Source: an uncultured Bacilli bacterium (lineage in GTDB: Bacteria > Bacillota_I > Bacilli_A > RFN20 > CAG-288). From it: a stretch of DNA of 64,000 bases. Numbering within the stretch: the first letter of the stretch is position 1; each line of letters starts with the position of its first letter. A program made the position numbers and the translations under genes. Below, piece after piece: positions 25,498-34,293 of this stretch. Location of the stretch: NCBI GenBank assembly GCA_934725685.1, contig CAKVBX010000004.1, positions 11,399-75,398 on the forward strand. Direction: 5' to 3'. Below the pieces are notes generated by a model, which was not told where the DNA came from, searched no databases, and saw only the letters and a program-made list of their open reading frames with translations.

Positions 25498-26826
25498 TTA
25501 GCGGCGTTTCTTCTTCAAAGCCTTCCGTTCTTCCTTGTTGGAGAATTCGTCCGAGGAGTGGAAGACATCCTTCTTGACGATATAAGGATTCTCCAATCCT
25601 ATCTTCTTGGCAATCTTCTTCAGATGGCGACGTTCCCGGAAACTGGAGTAATACGTTCTTCCTAAACGGTGGTCTTCTTTGTCTCGTTCGATTTCAAGCT
25701 TCATCATCTCCTCTAAGGCCTTGGCTTTCTTGACAATGTCGAATTCCTTGCTGTACTCGACATATTTCGCGGAGAGTTCCTGAATGGCTTCCGGATGCTC
25801 GATGAAGTAATCAATCCGCTGTTGCAGTGAGTTATGGTCCCCGGCGCGGAAAAGGCTTCTTTCATCCAGAGCGAAATGATTGGTCGCACTGAACCTGGAA
25901 TCGGAGATGACGGGGACTTTGCCGCAGGCAAAGGCCTCGACACAGGCAATGGCCTCACTCTCGATATCGGAGGCGTGGATATATAAGTCGGAATAATTGA
26001 TGACTTCCTTGAGCTGACGCTGGGAACAGAAACGGAAAATCGGCGGATTCTTCAGATACTTCGCCGCAAGCTTCTCAAGATGCTTCTTGTTCGGGCCCTG
26101 CCCACAGAGGATAAGCTGGATTTTTTCGTTATACTTGCTCTTGCCGATGGCACGGATGATGATATCCTGTCTCTTTTCGCCGGAGAGTCTTCCGACCATC
26201 AGAATTAGGAATTTATCCTTCAGTTCCTCCGGTTTTTCATGGGATTCCGGCTCGAAATAAGGGGAGACACCATTGGAAATCGCATGGATGTCACTGTGAT
26301 AGTGATGCTGGATCATCAGACAGCGCATGGTTTCGGAAGGCGTGTGGACGGTTCTGGTATAACGGTAAAGCCACCGGTCAAAGAAATGATAGATGAGGGC
26401 ATTGAGAGGTTGGAAATGGCCCATGTGCATATTGTAAGAGACGGAATCCGGCTGGAGATGATAAGCACTCGTGACCGGGATGGAAAGAATCTTTGCAATC
26501 TTTCGGGCCTTTGCCTCGAGCACAAAGGGAAGCATGACATGGACGACATCGCTTCCTTTGATGAACTCTGCCATCTCTTTTTCGTCGCAGTCGGCAAAAG
26601 TAAAGCCGTTGGCAACGACAATCCAATCGAAAATCGGAAGAGAGACTCTATAGCAGCGTAGGATTTTATAATCCTTGAGATCGTCCGCATCCGCATTTTC
26701 CGGAATATAGGCGATAATCCGGACTTCGTTTCCGAACTCCTTGAGCAGATGAGCTGTTCTCATCGCCGTTACCGTCGTTCCGTTATTTTTATCTCCGAAG
26801 AGATCAATGACCATTGTGATAACCAT
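25498..26826 (-). CDS. glycosyltransferase family 4, probably glycolipid synthesis
   Basis: Retaining GT-B glycosyltransferase, 442 residues. Visible: N-terminal acceptor domain with DLFGDKNNGTTVTAMRTAHL, the nucleotide-sugar domain with ILMVGRLSGEKRQDIIIRA (about 215-233) and the EX7E motif in ESEAIACVE (about 300). The C-terminal 70 residues are highly charged and basic, a common way to bind membranes. Related Firmicutes enzymes make glucosyl-diacylglycerol, but the substrate here is inference. No ribosome site precedes the ATG; TTTAAT ends seven bases before it, so this may be another leaderless gene. Confidence 0.8.
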   Translation of the reverse strand: MVITMVIDLFGDKNNGTTVTAMRTAHLLKEFGNEVRIIAYIPENADADDLKDYKILRCYRVSLPIFDWIVVANGFTFADCDEKEMAEFIKGSDVVHVMLPFVLEAKARKIAKILSIPVTSAYHLQPDSVSYNMHMGHFQPLNALIYHFFDRWLYRYTRTVHTPSETMRCLMIQHHYHSDIHAISNGVSPYFEPESHEKPEELKDKFLILMVGRLSGEKRQDIIIRAIGKSKYNEKIQLILCGQGPNKKHLEKLAAKYLKNPPIFRFCSQRQLKEVINYSDLYIHASDIESEAIACVEAFACGKVPVISDSRFSATNHFALDERSLFRAGDHNSLQQRIDYFIEHPEAIQELSAKYVEYSKEFDIVKKAKALEEMMKLEIERDKEDHRLGRTYYSSFRERRHLKKIAKKIGLENPYIVKKDVFHSSDEFSNKEERKALKKKRR

Positions 26827-26894
26827 ATTTATTATTAAATCTTTTCCAAATTGTAAGATAGGAAGATAATCTTGTCAACAATTAGAAGACAAAA

Positions 26895-27539
26895 CTATTC
26901 GAGCCAAAACGGCGCTAAAGTGAAATGATGCTGACGCATTCTCAGCGTTTCCGGGAAGATCAGTTCATAGGCGTTGAGCATCATTCTGTCAGAATCATCC
27001 AACGCATACTTCTTATCTCCGATGAGAGTGAGTCCCAAAGAGTGAAGGGCGATACGGATCTGATTCTGTCTCCCGGTCTTGATGCAGATATCCAGTGCCG
27101 TTCCCATCTTCACCGGATTTTTCGCCTTCACATAGGTGATGGCCTCGTCTCCTTTTCTTCTGTCTTTCGTAACAAAAACCTTGCCGCTCCGATGGTCGAA
27201 GCAAAGATACTGGACCACTCTCTTTTCAAAATCAAGCGGGACATTCTCTTTTACGACGGCTTCATACTTACGAATAACAGTGCGATCTTCGAAGGCAGAC
27301 TGAAGCATCCGTTTCACTTCCATGCTCTTTGCGAAAATCATCAGTCCAGAAGTGGATTTATCGAGCCGGTGCACGATGAAGATTTTCTGCTTCTTCCGAT
27401 TGACGTATTCCCTCACATAATGGTAGAGGTTATGCATGTCGCCGTCATCGGTGGCAATGGAGAGCATTCCGCTCTTCTTATAGACGACAATCAGGTCTTT
27501 GTCTTCATAGACAATATCAAAGGGGTTGTTTCTTTTCAT
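26895..27539 (-). CDS. RluA-family pseudouridine synthase
   Basis: Converts specific uridines of rRNA or tRNA to pseudouridine. The motif HRLDKSTSGLM (about residues 60-70) carries the catalytic Asp; NQIRIALHSLG and GDKKY are the other family motifs. About 214 residues, with no S4 domain, so it belongs to the short RluA-type proteins and its target cannot be named. The frame extends further upstream; ATG 27537-27539 fits the usual N-terminus (MKRNNPFDIVYEDKDLIVV), with ATG 27557 as the alternative. It is followed at 68 nt by the glycosyltransferase on the same strand. Confidence 0.85.
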   Translation of the reverse strand: MKRNNPFDIVYEDKDLIVVYKKSGMLSIATDDGDMHNLYHYVREYVNRKKQKIFIVHRLDKSTSGLMIFAKSMEVKRMLQSAFEDRTVIRKYEAVVKENVPLDFEKRVVQYLCFDHRSGKVFVTKDRRKGDEAITYVKAKNPVKMGTALDICIKTGRQNQIRIALHSLGLTLIGDKKYALDDSDRMMLNAYELIFPETLRMRQHHFTLAPFWLE

Positions 27540-27831
27540 TTCAGTATTTCTCTGCATTAGGGTACAACATAGCGAGGAGAAAGGCAAACCATTCCGGCTT
27601 CTGTAGTCGCTTTTTATTGTCCTCAAGTCAGAAAGTAAAAGAAAGAAAATGAGATAATCATTCTCTAGCAACTTATTTTGAATCGAATCAGTAGTTTGTA
27701 TAGAAAAGAACAATATTTTTCAATTATCGCAAACATCAATCATCGATAAAAACAATCAATGTTATTAGCAAACTATCGCAGAAAAGACGTCAATTCCTCC
27801 CGTTACCAGCAACCGATTTCTCAATTTTGTC
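27540..27831. other. intergenic region upstream of rluA-type gene and upp
   Basis: A+T-rich spacer between divergent genes. Apart from the upp promoter at its right end I see no gene, RNA or repeat in it. Confidence 0.4.
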
Positions 27832-27860
27832 TTTTCATAGTGCTCATTTCTCGGTATAAT
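27832..27860 (+). promoter_or_regulatory. upp promoter
   Basis: -35 TTTTCA (27832-27837), 17-nt spacer, -10 TATAAT (27855-27860), 28 nt before the upp ATG. Confidence 0.7.
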
Positions 27861-27888
27861 AAGCGTTTGAGAAATGGAGGTTCAACCT

Positions 27889-28539
27889 ATGGACTTAAAA
27901 GAATATCCGAATGTGACACTTCTCAATCATCCCCTCTTGAAGCATAAGATTTCGATTCTGCGTGACGAGAAGACTCCGACCAGCGAATTCCGTACCATTG
28001 TCAAGGAAATCGCTATGATGGAAGGCTACGAAGCACTCAAAGATGTCGAGACGAAAGATGTTCTCATCAAGACTCCTATCGAAGAGACGATGCAGCCCAT
28101 GGTGGAAGGAAAGAACCTCTGCTTTGTTCCGATTCTCCGTGCCGGTATGGGCATGGTCGACGGATTTACGGAACTTGTTCCGACCGCCCGTGTCGGACAC
28201 ATCGGTCTCTACCGTGACGAAGTCACCCATGAACCCCACGAATACTATTGCAAGCTTCCCAATAACCTCGGAGACAAGAAGATTTATGTCCTCGATCCGA
28301 TGCTTGCCACTGGCGGCAGCGCCATTGATGCCATCAAGCTTCTGAAGCAGCATGGTGCCAAGAACCTGCACTTCATCTGCATCATCGCCGCTCCGGAAGG
28401 TGTCGAAGCCTTCTGCAAGGCCAATCCGGATATCCCGCTCTTCATCGGATCCCTCGACAGACAGCTCAATGAGCATGCCTATATCTGCCCGGGTCTCGGT
28501 GATGCCGGCGACAGAATCTTCGGAACCGTCAAAGAATAA
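27889..28539 (+). CDS. upp: uracil phosphoribosyltransferase
   Basis: Salvage enzyme making UMP from uracil and PRPP. 216 residues. Landmarks: N-terminal HPLLKHKISILRDEKT, PILRAGMGM (about 80-88), the PRPP loop DPMLATGGSA (about 133-142) and the uracil loop near the end (YICPGLGDAGDR). Start: an ATG lies five codons upstream, but it is part of the GGAGG ribosome site; ATG 27889 has GGAGG eight bases ahead. Monocistronic, with its own promoter and terminator. Confidence 0.96.
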   Translation: MDLKEYPNVTLLNHPLLKHKISILRDEKTPTSEFRTIVKEIAMMEGYEALKDVETKDVLIKTPIEETMQPMVEGKNLCFVPILRAGMGMVDGFTELVPTARVGHIGLYRDEVTHEPHEYYCKLPNNLGDKKIYVLDPMLATGGSAIDAIKLLKQHGAKNLHFICIIAAPEGVEAFCKANPDIPLFIGSLDRQLNEHAYICPGLGDAGDRIFGTVKE

Positions 28540-28542
28540 TCG

Positions 28543-28597
28543 AAAAAGACTGCTGGAAAGCAAGGTGACCCCCCTGCTCTTCCGGCAGTCTTTTTTT
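28543..28597 (+). terminator. terminator after upp
   Basis: AAAAGACTGC pairs with GCAGTCTTTT; inner GGAA/TTCC pairing and a long loop; followed by seven T. Confidence 0.88.
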
Positions 28598-28610
28598 CGA
28601 TTTTACCGAA

Positions 28611-29510
28611 TCAATCCAAGGCATCCGGACCGAAGATGGATAGAATCGCTTCTTTCTCGGATGGGATATCAACCGTCTTTTTCGCTTCGAAATCGAATCG
28701 ATACGACGTCTCAGTAAGAATATAATTTTCTTTGGCTTGATGTTTTTTGTTGTTCCAATCCTTCTTTCCATCAACAGCGGCATAGGAATCCTCGGTACAA
28801 GAGACAAGGAAAAAGTTCGAATCAAACAAGTATTTTGCATGATAAGAAGTCATGATATTCTCAGAGTAATAATCGATGTCAACTAAATACCTATCCGCAT
28901 CCATCCTGGACGAATATCGGCTCACCTTCGCTTCATTCTTTATGGAATAAGCTGACTGGTAAGATGCGACATAATCCGGATAGCGGGACGGGGTCAGAAC
29001 ACCCTCAAGAATCGTATCGGCTTCTTTTCTGGAAATGTACCTTGGGCTGTTTAGCAACTTACTATCATCGCTGATTACTTTCGAATAATTGATAATGCCG
29101 TTTTCGAAATCATGAAGGATTTCGTTCGGTGCCTGTTGGTTCGCTCTCGACAGGGAGAAGAACGTCTTTTCGTTGTGATAGAAATAATGATGGTGGTTTT
29201 CATAGGACTCTTTTTTTGTCCCATTCTCCTCCGACAGCCAGTAAAGCATCGAATATTCCGTAGATTCATTGCAGTCAGCCCTGGCCCCTTCTGTCGATTT
29301 CGCTAAAACGGTCCTCTTCTGATTCTTTTCTACTTTTGTTTTCTTTTCCTCCCTCTGATACTCCCTCAGAGATTGAAAATCCAGGCTTTGCAGAAATGAT
29401 GTGAAATGATCCAAAGTATCAAAAGAAGGATGGTTTAACGTAGAAGTATCCAGCTCCGTAGACTGACATCCCGTTACGAAAAGCAAAAAAATAGGTAACA
29501 TCGACTTCAT
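28611..29510 (-). CDS. lipoprotein of unknown function
   Basis: Secreted lipoprotein, 299 residues. The N-terminus has a hydrophobic signal and a lipobox FVTGC, with the lipidated Cys at about residue 15. The mature protein is rich in Ser, Tyr, Lys and Asp and shows no domain I recognise. It follows the caspase-like secreted protein on the same strand and is probably co-transcribed; a cell-surface partner, inhibitor or receptor role would be speculation. Start: ATG 29508-29510 has AGGA five bases ahead; an ATG at 29537 that overlaps the upstream gene also has an AAGGAG site and is a fair alternative. Confidence 0.75.
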   Translation of the reverse strand: MKSMLPIFLLFVTGCQSTELDTSTLNHPSFDTLDHFTSFLQSLDFQSLREYQREEKKTKVEKNQKRTVLAKSTEGARADCNESTEYSMLYWLSEENGTKKESYENHHHYFYHNEKTFFSLSRANQQAPNEILHDFENGIINYSKVISDDSKLLNSPRYISRKEADTILEGVLTPSRYPDYVASYQSAYSIKNEAKVSRYSSRMDADRYLVDIDYYSENIMTSYHAKYLFDSNFFLVSCTEDSYAAVDGKKDWNNKKHQAKENYILTETSYRFDFEAKKTVDIPSEKEAILSIFGPDALD

Positions 29511-29523
29511 TAAGTTCCTTTGT

Positions 29524-31377
29524 TTAAAAATACGCATTGAACATGTCTCCTTCCGTATATTCGCGATTTGTAATCAAACTTCGATAAGACTCATTATACT
29601 TTCCATTGCTTTTTTCCACTTCATTTTCTTCAATTAAGTCCAAGCCATCATCCATTTCATACAAATAGGCTTTTTCACTTGATGAAGAATAGGAAGTCAG
29701 CAGCTTTTCAGCTTTACAATAATCAATCGAATGTCTAGAATGCAACCATGTTTCATTTGACAAATCATTTATAATATATTCATTTGTTAAATATGAATTA
29801 ACTTTTAGACGATAAACAACAACCCCATTGAAATTAGAGTTTTTCTCGTAATCATTTCTTTGTAGCCACGCATTGGCCCCTTCTTCTTTGATAGGATAGC
29901 AATCGTCATAGAGAGAATAATCAAACTCAGCTTTTCTAGCAATTGTTGTGGTCGCAGTATGACTTTTAATCGTTTTAGAAGTGGGAGAAAACTCGATTAT
30001 TTCATCTTCAGAATATAAAATTGGATGTAAGATATTGTTTTTCTTATAAAGATTATAAGTGAAATCTACAGTTTGCTGTATCGCCGATTCAACGGAAGTG
30101 CCATTCAACACTTTATTCCAAATATAATTTGTAAATATCCTAGAGGAATCAACCCCAATAGTTGTATTCCAACCTAAAGAATAAGTACCACCATTTAGAA
30201 TTGAAAAGACAGCAGGACTATAATCCGAACCACCATAGCAAGTGGCCCAAATTGAAAAATAACAACCCTCCATAGATGGAAGTTTATCACATGCAATAGA
30301 ATCTGAAGGATTGATTGAAACGCCACCATCATCACCACCATGTGAGGAAATCATGAAATATTCATGTTGAGTCATCAACTTACCATCAGTCATCGGAAGA
30401 TAAAAATCATAATATGTTGGATTATTTATATGATTAAAAACATAGCCTTTTCTCTTAAAAAGATTATACGGTTCTATCATGTCTGGTCTTGTATCGATAT
30501 CCCCAGCGTTCATAAATGAAGTGAAATACACTTGTTTTTTGGGAAATAAGGATAATATGACCTTGCCCACATTATTTTTCGAACGAGCATTTACATAATA
30601 ATCAGTGTTAGGACACAATGACACTTCTATTAGGTCAAGCGAATCATAGCCACGATTCTCATTAGTTGCAATAATATCACCCGATGAATTCGCGATTTCA
30701 AGAACAAGATCAGTGATATCTTCTTTTTTCTCGATTTTAATAATGTAATCTGAAGTTTGAGAAACAATCAACCTTCGCATAAAGTCTGTACCTGATAGAT
30801 TTAACGTTGTCATGGAATTCTGGACTAAATCATTAGTCTTTATAAATTTCCATTCAAAGATGGATTCATTCATTAAATTAATATCAGATTGAATCAATTC
30901 ATTATTAACTTGAAAATCATAATTCGCAGCCGTTAAATACTTCGAATAGGAAGAGGCACTAGTTGTCAGTTTAAAACTTGTATCATCCGTATCTTGACTA
31001 ATCGAAAACCAATAATAATTGGGACTGCTCATGTCATTCTCATCAATTAGTTCCACTTTAGCACCCGAAACAAAAGGATTATTTGATAGACCGATTGAAA
31101 GATTTTGTGCTTTCAGCGGAGAGATTCGATATCTTTTAAAATTAGATTGTCCCAATTCTTTTCTAATTACGAATCTTTGAGAATCATCATTAGTATAAGC
31201 TTTAAGAGATAAGCCTCCACTAGAACTCAAAACCAAATTTTGGTTATAAGCTGAATGAATAGTATAAACACCACAATCACTAAACGAATTAGAAAATCCA
31301 ATCGACTTTGTAGAATTCACAACAGCGGAGCCATTAATTGAAAGCAAAAGAGAAGCTGCCAAAAAAACACTTACCAT
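29524..31377 (-). CDS. secreted ricin-lectin / caspase-like cysteine peptidase candidate
   Basis: Exported 617-residue protein. Residues 1-18 look like a signal peptide (VFLAASLLLSINGSA). Next is a ricin-B-type lectin domain (about 30-180), with repeated QNLVLSS / QNLSIGLS segments. Residues 190-300 look like a beta-sandwich of PPC type (YIIKIEKKEDITDLVLEI). Residues 310-480 carry SSHGGDDGG (His346) and SIWATCYGG (Cys380), a His-Cys pair 34 residues apart as in caspase-fold peptidases (gingipain, clostripain, CHAT). Catalysis is inferred. Base composition is clearly A+T-richer than all neighbours, which suggests transfer. Start: AAGGAAGG precedes ATG 31375-31377; the longer frame starts at 31431, upstream of the predicted transcript start. 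Confidence 0.78.
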   Translation of the reverse strand: MVSVFLAASLLLSINGSAVVNSTKSIGFSNSFSDCGVYTIHSAYNQNLVLSSSGGLSLKAYTNDDSQRFVIRKELGQSNFKRYRISPLKAQNLSIGLSNNPFVSGAKVELIDENDMSSPNYYWFSISQDTDDTSFKLTTSASSYSKYLTAANYDFQVNNELIQSDINLMNESIFEWKFIKTNDLVQNSMTTLNLSGTDFMRRLIVSQTSDYIIKIEKKEDITDLVLEIANSSGDIIATNENRGYDSLDLIEVSLCPNTDYYVNARSKNNVGKVILSLFPKKQVYFTSFMNAGDIDTRPDMIEPYNLFKRKGYVFNHINNPTYYDFYLPMTDGKLMTQHEYFMISSHGGDDGGVSINPSDSIACDKLPSMEGCYFSIWATCYGGSDYSPAVFSILNGGTYSLGWNTTIGVDSSRIFTNYIWNKVLNGTSVESAIQQTVDFTYNLYKKNNILHPILYSEDEIIEFSPTSKTIKSHTATTTIARKAEFDYSLYDDCYPIKEEGANAWLQRNDYEKNSNFNGVVVYRLKVNSYLTNEYIINDLSNETWLHSRHSIDYCKAEKLLTSYSSSSEKAYLYEMDDGLDLIEENEVEKSNGKYNESYRSLITNREYTEGDMFNAYF

Positions 31378-31429
31378 AAGATTGTTTCCTTCCTTTAAAT
31401 TAAGCTCGTTGAAGTGATATTGCAAAACC

Positions 31430-31459
31430 ATTTTAGCATTTATTTAAATGTAAAGTAAA
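31430..31459 (-). promoter_or_regulatory. promoter of the caspase-like protein operon
   Basis: Minus strand: -35 TTTACT (31454-31459), 18-nt spacer, -10 TAAAAT (31430-31435). The predicted start at about 31423 lies downstream of the ATG at 31431, which supports the shorter protein. Confidence 0.6.
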
Positions 31460-31559
31460 GTCATCAAAAAAAACAAGCAATTAACCTGTCAAGAATCCCT
31501 CTTTCTCTTCAGAGAAAAGAGCCTTTTTCCTCCCTCTTTTGATACAATAACATTTCGGT

Positions 31560-32963
31560 ATGAAAGACACGACACAAGAACTCGAGCAAGGGAAACTCTT
31601 CCCGCTCATCCTGAAACTGACCTTCCCTGCTGTCATCGCACAGCTGATCACTTTTCTGTACAATGTCGTGGACAGGATCTATGTTTCCAATATACAGGGA
31701 ATCAAGACCGAGGCATTGGCTGCCCTCGGCATCGTCCTTCCCATCACCATCCTCGTCCAGGCGTTCAGCAATCTCATCGGACTCGGAGGGAGTCCTAGGG
31801 CAACGATTGCCCTAGGAGAAGGAAAGAAGGAAGAATCCAACCGGATCTTCAATACCTCTTTCCTGCTTCTTGTTCTGTTCGGAATTGTCCTGTCCTTCCT
31901 TCTCTTTTTCTATGGGAAAGACCTCATCATTCTATTCGGCTGTCCAGATGCCTCGCTTTCCTATGCGAGCGATTATCTGAGAATCTATTCCCTCGGCACC
32001 CTCTTCATCCTGCTTTCTCAAGGTCTCAATCCCTTCATCACAGCACAAGGTAGGTCCTTCAGTGCGATGTTCTCCATTCTGATCGGTGCCCTCATCAATA
32101 TCGCTCTCGACCCTTTATTCATCTTTGTCTTCCGGATGGGAGTGAAAGGGGCAAGCCTTGCGACCATCCTCTCTCAGGCCATCTCCTTTATCTGGATTTT
32201 CACTTTTTTCTTCCGGAAATCGAGCATCTTCCGTATCAGACTGAAAGACATGGCATTCTCCCTAAGACGATGTCTCAGCATCTTTTCCCTCGGTCTTTCT
32301 CCGTTCATTATGACGGCGACAGAATGCGCCATCCAGATTGTCTTCAATATCTGCCTGAAGAAAGTCACCGGCAGCGATGAAGCCTATACCGCCGCACTCA
32401 CCATCATGCTCTCCGCCCTTCAGCTCATCTCACTTCCCCTCAACGGCATGGGTTATGGAATGCAGCCGTTTGTCAGCTACAATTACGGAAAAGGAAATAT
32501 CAAGCGGCTGAAAAAAGGGATTTTTCTCATTACCGGAATTGCCTTTGTCTTTGCTGTTATGATTTATACCATTTCCATGATCTATCCTGGGATGTATGCC
32601 ACGATATTCTCTGCAGACCCCAAGGTGAGACAAATTGTCATCGCCTATTGTCCGCTGTTTCTCATGGGAACCATCATGTTCTTCATCCAGATGACATTGC
32701 AGAATATCAATGTCGCTTTAGGACAGGCGCTCAGCGCCCTTTGTCTCGCCTGTATGAGAAAGGTCGTCATCCTCATTCCGCTCTGTTTCCTTCTCTCCCA
32801 TTATCTCGGAGCAGAAGGCGTCTTTCTTTCCGAAGGAATCGCCGATTCTCTCGCCGGTATCATCACCGGAATTGTTCTCTTCCTTTCCTTCCGTTCTCTT
32901 TTTAAGCAGAGGGAAAAACCTTCCGTAGCTCTGACAAAAGGGCTCTCCGGAAAAGGGATGTGA
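31560..32963 (+). CDS. MATE family multidrug/Na+ efflux protein
   Basis: Twelve-span exporter of the MATE family (467 residues). It shows two homologous halves; the first begins with GKLFPLILKLTFPAVIAQLITFLYNVVDRIYVSN, here split as LKLTFPAVIAQL and FLYNVVDRIYVSN, and later GMGYGMQPFVSYNYG (about 296-310), both typical of the family. Substrates cannot be deduced. No ribosome site is visible; TAACAT ends six bases and TACAAT eleven bases before the ATG, so the mRNA leader is very short or absent. Divergent from the caspase-like operon. No terminator is evident after it. Confidence 0.9.
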   Translation: MKDTTQELEQGKLFPLILKLTFPAVIAQLITFLYNVVDRIYVSNIQGIKTEALAALGIVLPITILVQAFSNLIGLGGSPRATIALGEGKKEESNRIFNTSFLLLVLFGIVLSFLLFFYGKDLIILFGCPDASLSYASDYLRIYSLGTLFILLSQGLNPFITAQGRSFSAMFSILIGALINIALDPLFIFVFRMGVKGASLATILSQAISFIWIFTFFFRKSSIFRIRLKDMAFSLRRCLSIFSLGLSPFIMTATECAIQIVFNICLKKVTGSDEAYTAALTIMLSALQLISLPLNGMGYGMQPFVSYNYGKGNIKRLKKGIFLITGIAFVFAVMIYTISMIYPGMYATIFSADPKVRQIVIAYCPLFLMGTIMFFIQMTLQNINVALGQALSALCLACMRKVVILIPLCFLLSHYLGAEGVFLSEGIADSLAGIITGIVLFLSFRSLFKQREKPSVALTKGLSGKGM

Positions 32964-33279
32964 AAAGCCAAGGAAGAAGGTCATTCTAGAAAAAGACAAC
33001 ATCATAAAGAAAAGAAGAATAGGGGATGACAATCGCCAAAGTCCTTCCCCGATACCATATGTTATCCTTTTGGATGCACCGAGAGAAACCTCAGCCCGAA
33101 TTCCTCAAGGAGACAATGATTTTAAGAAGTATTCCAGAGAAGCCTGATGGCTATGGAGGATGTGATGTGCACTTTTACCTTTTTTCGTATTCTCATTCGA
33201 ATACTTCAAGAGGGACAAAATCACTGAACAACTTTCAGGGACAAATTCACAGAACAACTACAACATTCAGAAAAAAACA
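32964..33279. other. intergenic region with no gene I can support
   Basis: Between the MATE gene and the infC promoter. An open frame of about 85 codons at 33026-33283 has no ribosome site and an unlikely composition, so I do not call it. The right end holds the tandem 26-bp repeats described separately. Confidence 0.4.
33211..33262. repeat. two tandem 26-bp imperfect repeats
   Basis: Copies at 33211-33236 and 33237-33262 both begin AGGGACAAA and share TCAC and GAACAACT; they differ at about five positions, mostly in the last three bases. Adjacent multiple terminal repeats of this kind occur at the ends of some insertion sequences, so this may be a relic end. No transposase fragment is recognisable next to it. 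Confidence 0.55.
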
Positions 33280-33308
33280 TTGACTATAAATGCTTATTGT
33301 TGTAAACT
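33280..33308 (+). promoter_or_regulatory. promoter of infC-rpmI-rplT
   Basis: -35 TTGACT (33280-33285), 17-nt spacer, -10 TAAACT (33303-33308). Start of transcription about 33315, giving a leader of about 195 nt. Confidence 0.8.
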
Positions 33309-33314
33309 TATCCT

Positions 33315-33508
33315 TGCGAAAAACGCAACTAAGAAAGAGAACGCCCGTTCTCACCTGACTGAATCTCGTTTCGGTAGGTCAAAAGCTTGAGTTGAAATCG
33401 CACAGACGGCAGAACTCATCGATTCTGTTTTTGTGCGCTATCAATGGCTATAACGGGTTTCTCTTGCGAGGAACCCGTTTTTTGTAAGCATAATGGAGGA
33501 TTCGTCTT
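33315..33508 (+). promoter_or_regulatory. L20-type ribosomal leader with attenuator
   Basis: Long structured leader ahead of infC. It ends in a terminator hairpin: AACGGGTTTC (33452-33461) with GGAACCCGTT (33470-33479), followed by a T-run (33478-33483), located just before the infC ribosome site. In Firmicutes this position carries the L20 leader, in which free L20 promotes termination. An alternative pairing upstream (the segments around CGCACAGACGGCAGAAC and CGGGTTTC) is plausible but not drawn out here. Confidence 0.75.
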
Positions 33509-34090
33509 ATATACAACAAGTATCAAGGTCAGCAGTTCCGTCCGAAGAACAATAATGATCGAGAATTAGTCAACGAAAGGATTCACTTCAAGGAAGTCCT
33601 TCTTATCGGGCCTCAGGGAGAAAGCTTCGGCGTTGTCCCAATCAAGGTTGCCATGCAGAAGTCCTATGAATATCAGATGGATATTCTCTGTGTCTCTCCG
33701 CAGGCGCATCCGCCGGTCTGTAAGATTGTCGACTATGGCAAGTACAAGTTCGATAAGGACAAGAAAGCCAAGGAAGCCAAGAAGAACCAGAAGAAGACTG
33801 TTGTCAAAGAGATCAGATTTACTGCGACGACGGACAAACATGACTTGGAAACTAAGGCCAAAGCCGCACTCAAGTTCCTTGAGGATGGCATGAAAGTCAA
33901 GGTTTCCGTCTACATCAAAGGAAGAATGATGCAGAGAATGGATATCGTCAAGGAAACACTGAGTTCCTTCTTATCCATGGTCAAAGACTACTGCACGACC
34001 GAAAAAGAACCTGAATTGGTCGGAAAAGATTATTCCATCATGCTGAATCCGAAAGCTTCAAAAAAACAGGAGGGCCAGAAAAATGCCTAA
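33509..34090 (+). CDS. infC: translation initiation factor IF-3, apparent AUA start
   Basis: IF-3 checks the start codon and the initiator tRNA on the 30S subunit. The protein (193 residues) shows RELVNERIHFKEVLLIGPQGE near residue 16, split as NERIHFKEVLLIGPQGE, VVPIKVAMQKSYEYQMD, and PPVCKIVDYGKYKFD, all IF-3 family segments. The frame has no ATG, GTG or TTG at a usable position before residue 49. GGAGG at 33495-33499 is nine bases from an in-frame ATA (33509-33511); the ATT at 33500 touches the ribosome site and is too close. infC classically uses a rare AUU/AUA start for self-control. Overlaps rpmI by 8 nt. Confidence 0.88.
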   Translation: MYNKYQGQQFRPKNNNDRELVNERIHFKEVLLIGPQGESFGVVPIKVAMQKSYEYQMDILCVSPQAHPPVCKIVDYGKYKFDKDKKAKEAKKNQKKTVVKEIRFTATTDKHDLETKAKAALKFLEDGMKVKVSVYIKGRMMQRMDIVKETLSSFLSMVKDYCTTEKEPELVGKDYSIMLNPKASKKQEGQKNA

Positions 34091-34277
34091 AATGAAGAGT
34101 AAACGTGGTGCCGTCAAGAGATTCAAAATTACTGCCAGCGGCAAGGTCAAGAAGTGGAACCAGAATACGAGCCACCTCTCTCACAACAAGACCCATAAGA
34201 TGATCCGTCACAACCGCAAGGCCAGATACCTTGGCAACCTTGAGTCCAAGAAGATGATGGGACTCATCAGTAAGTAA
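34083..34277 (+). CDS. rpmI: 50S ribosomal protein L35
   Basis: 64-residue basic protein of the large subunit, normal length. Starts PKMKSKRGAVKRFKITASGK, the L35 N-terminus, and ends in ESKKMMGLISK. The GGAGG-like site lies within the end of infC, with which it overlaps by 8 nt, so translation is coupled. Confidence 0.97.
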   Translation: MPKMKSKRGAVKRFKITASGKVKKWNQNTSHLSHNKTHKMIRHNRKARYLGNLESKKMMGLISK

Positions 34278-34293
34278 AGAGAGGTAAGTAACA

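Noticed and set aside
33026..33283. An 85-codon frame between the MATE gene and infC
   Set aside because: Spans the tandem repeats and reaches the infC -35 box, lacks a ribosome site, and its product looks random.
33500..33502. ATT as the infC start codon
   Set aside because: It directly abuts GGAGG with zero spacing; the in-frame ATA nine bases away is far better placed.
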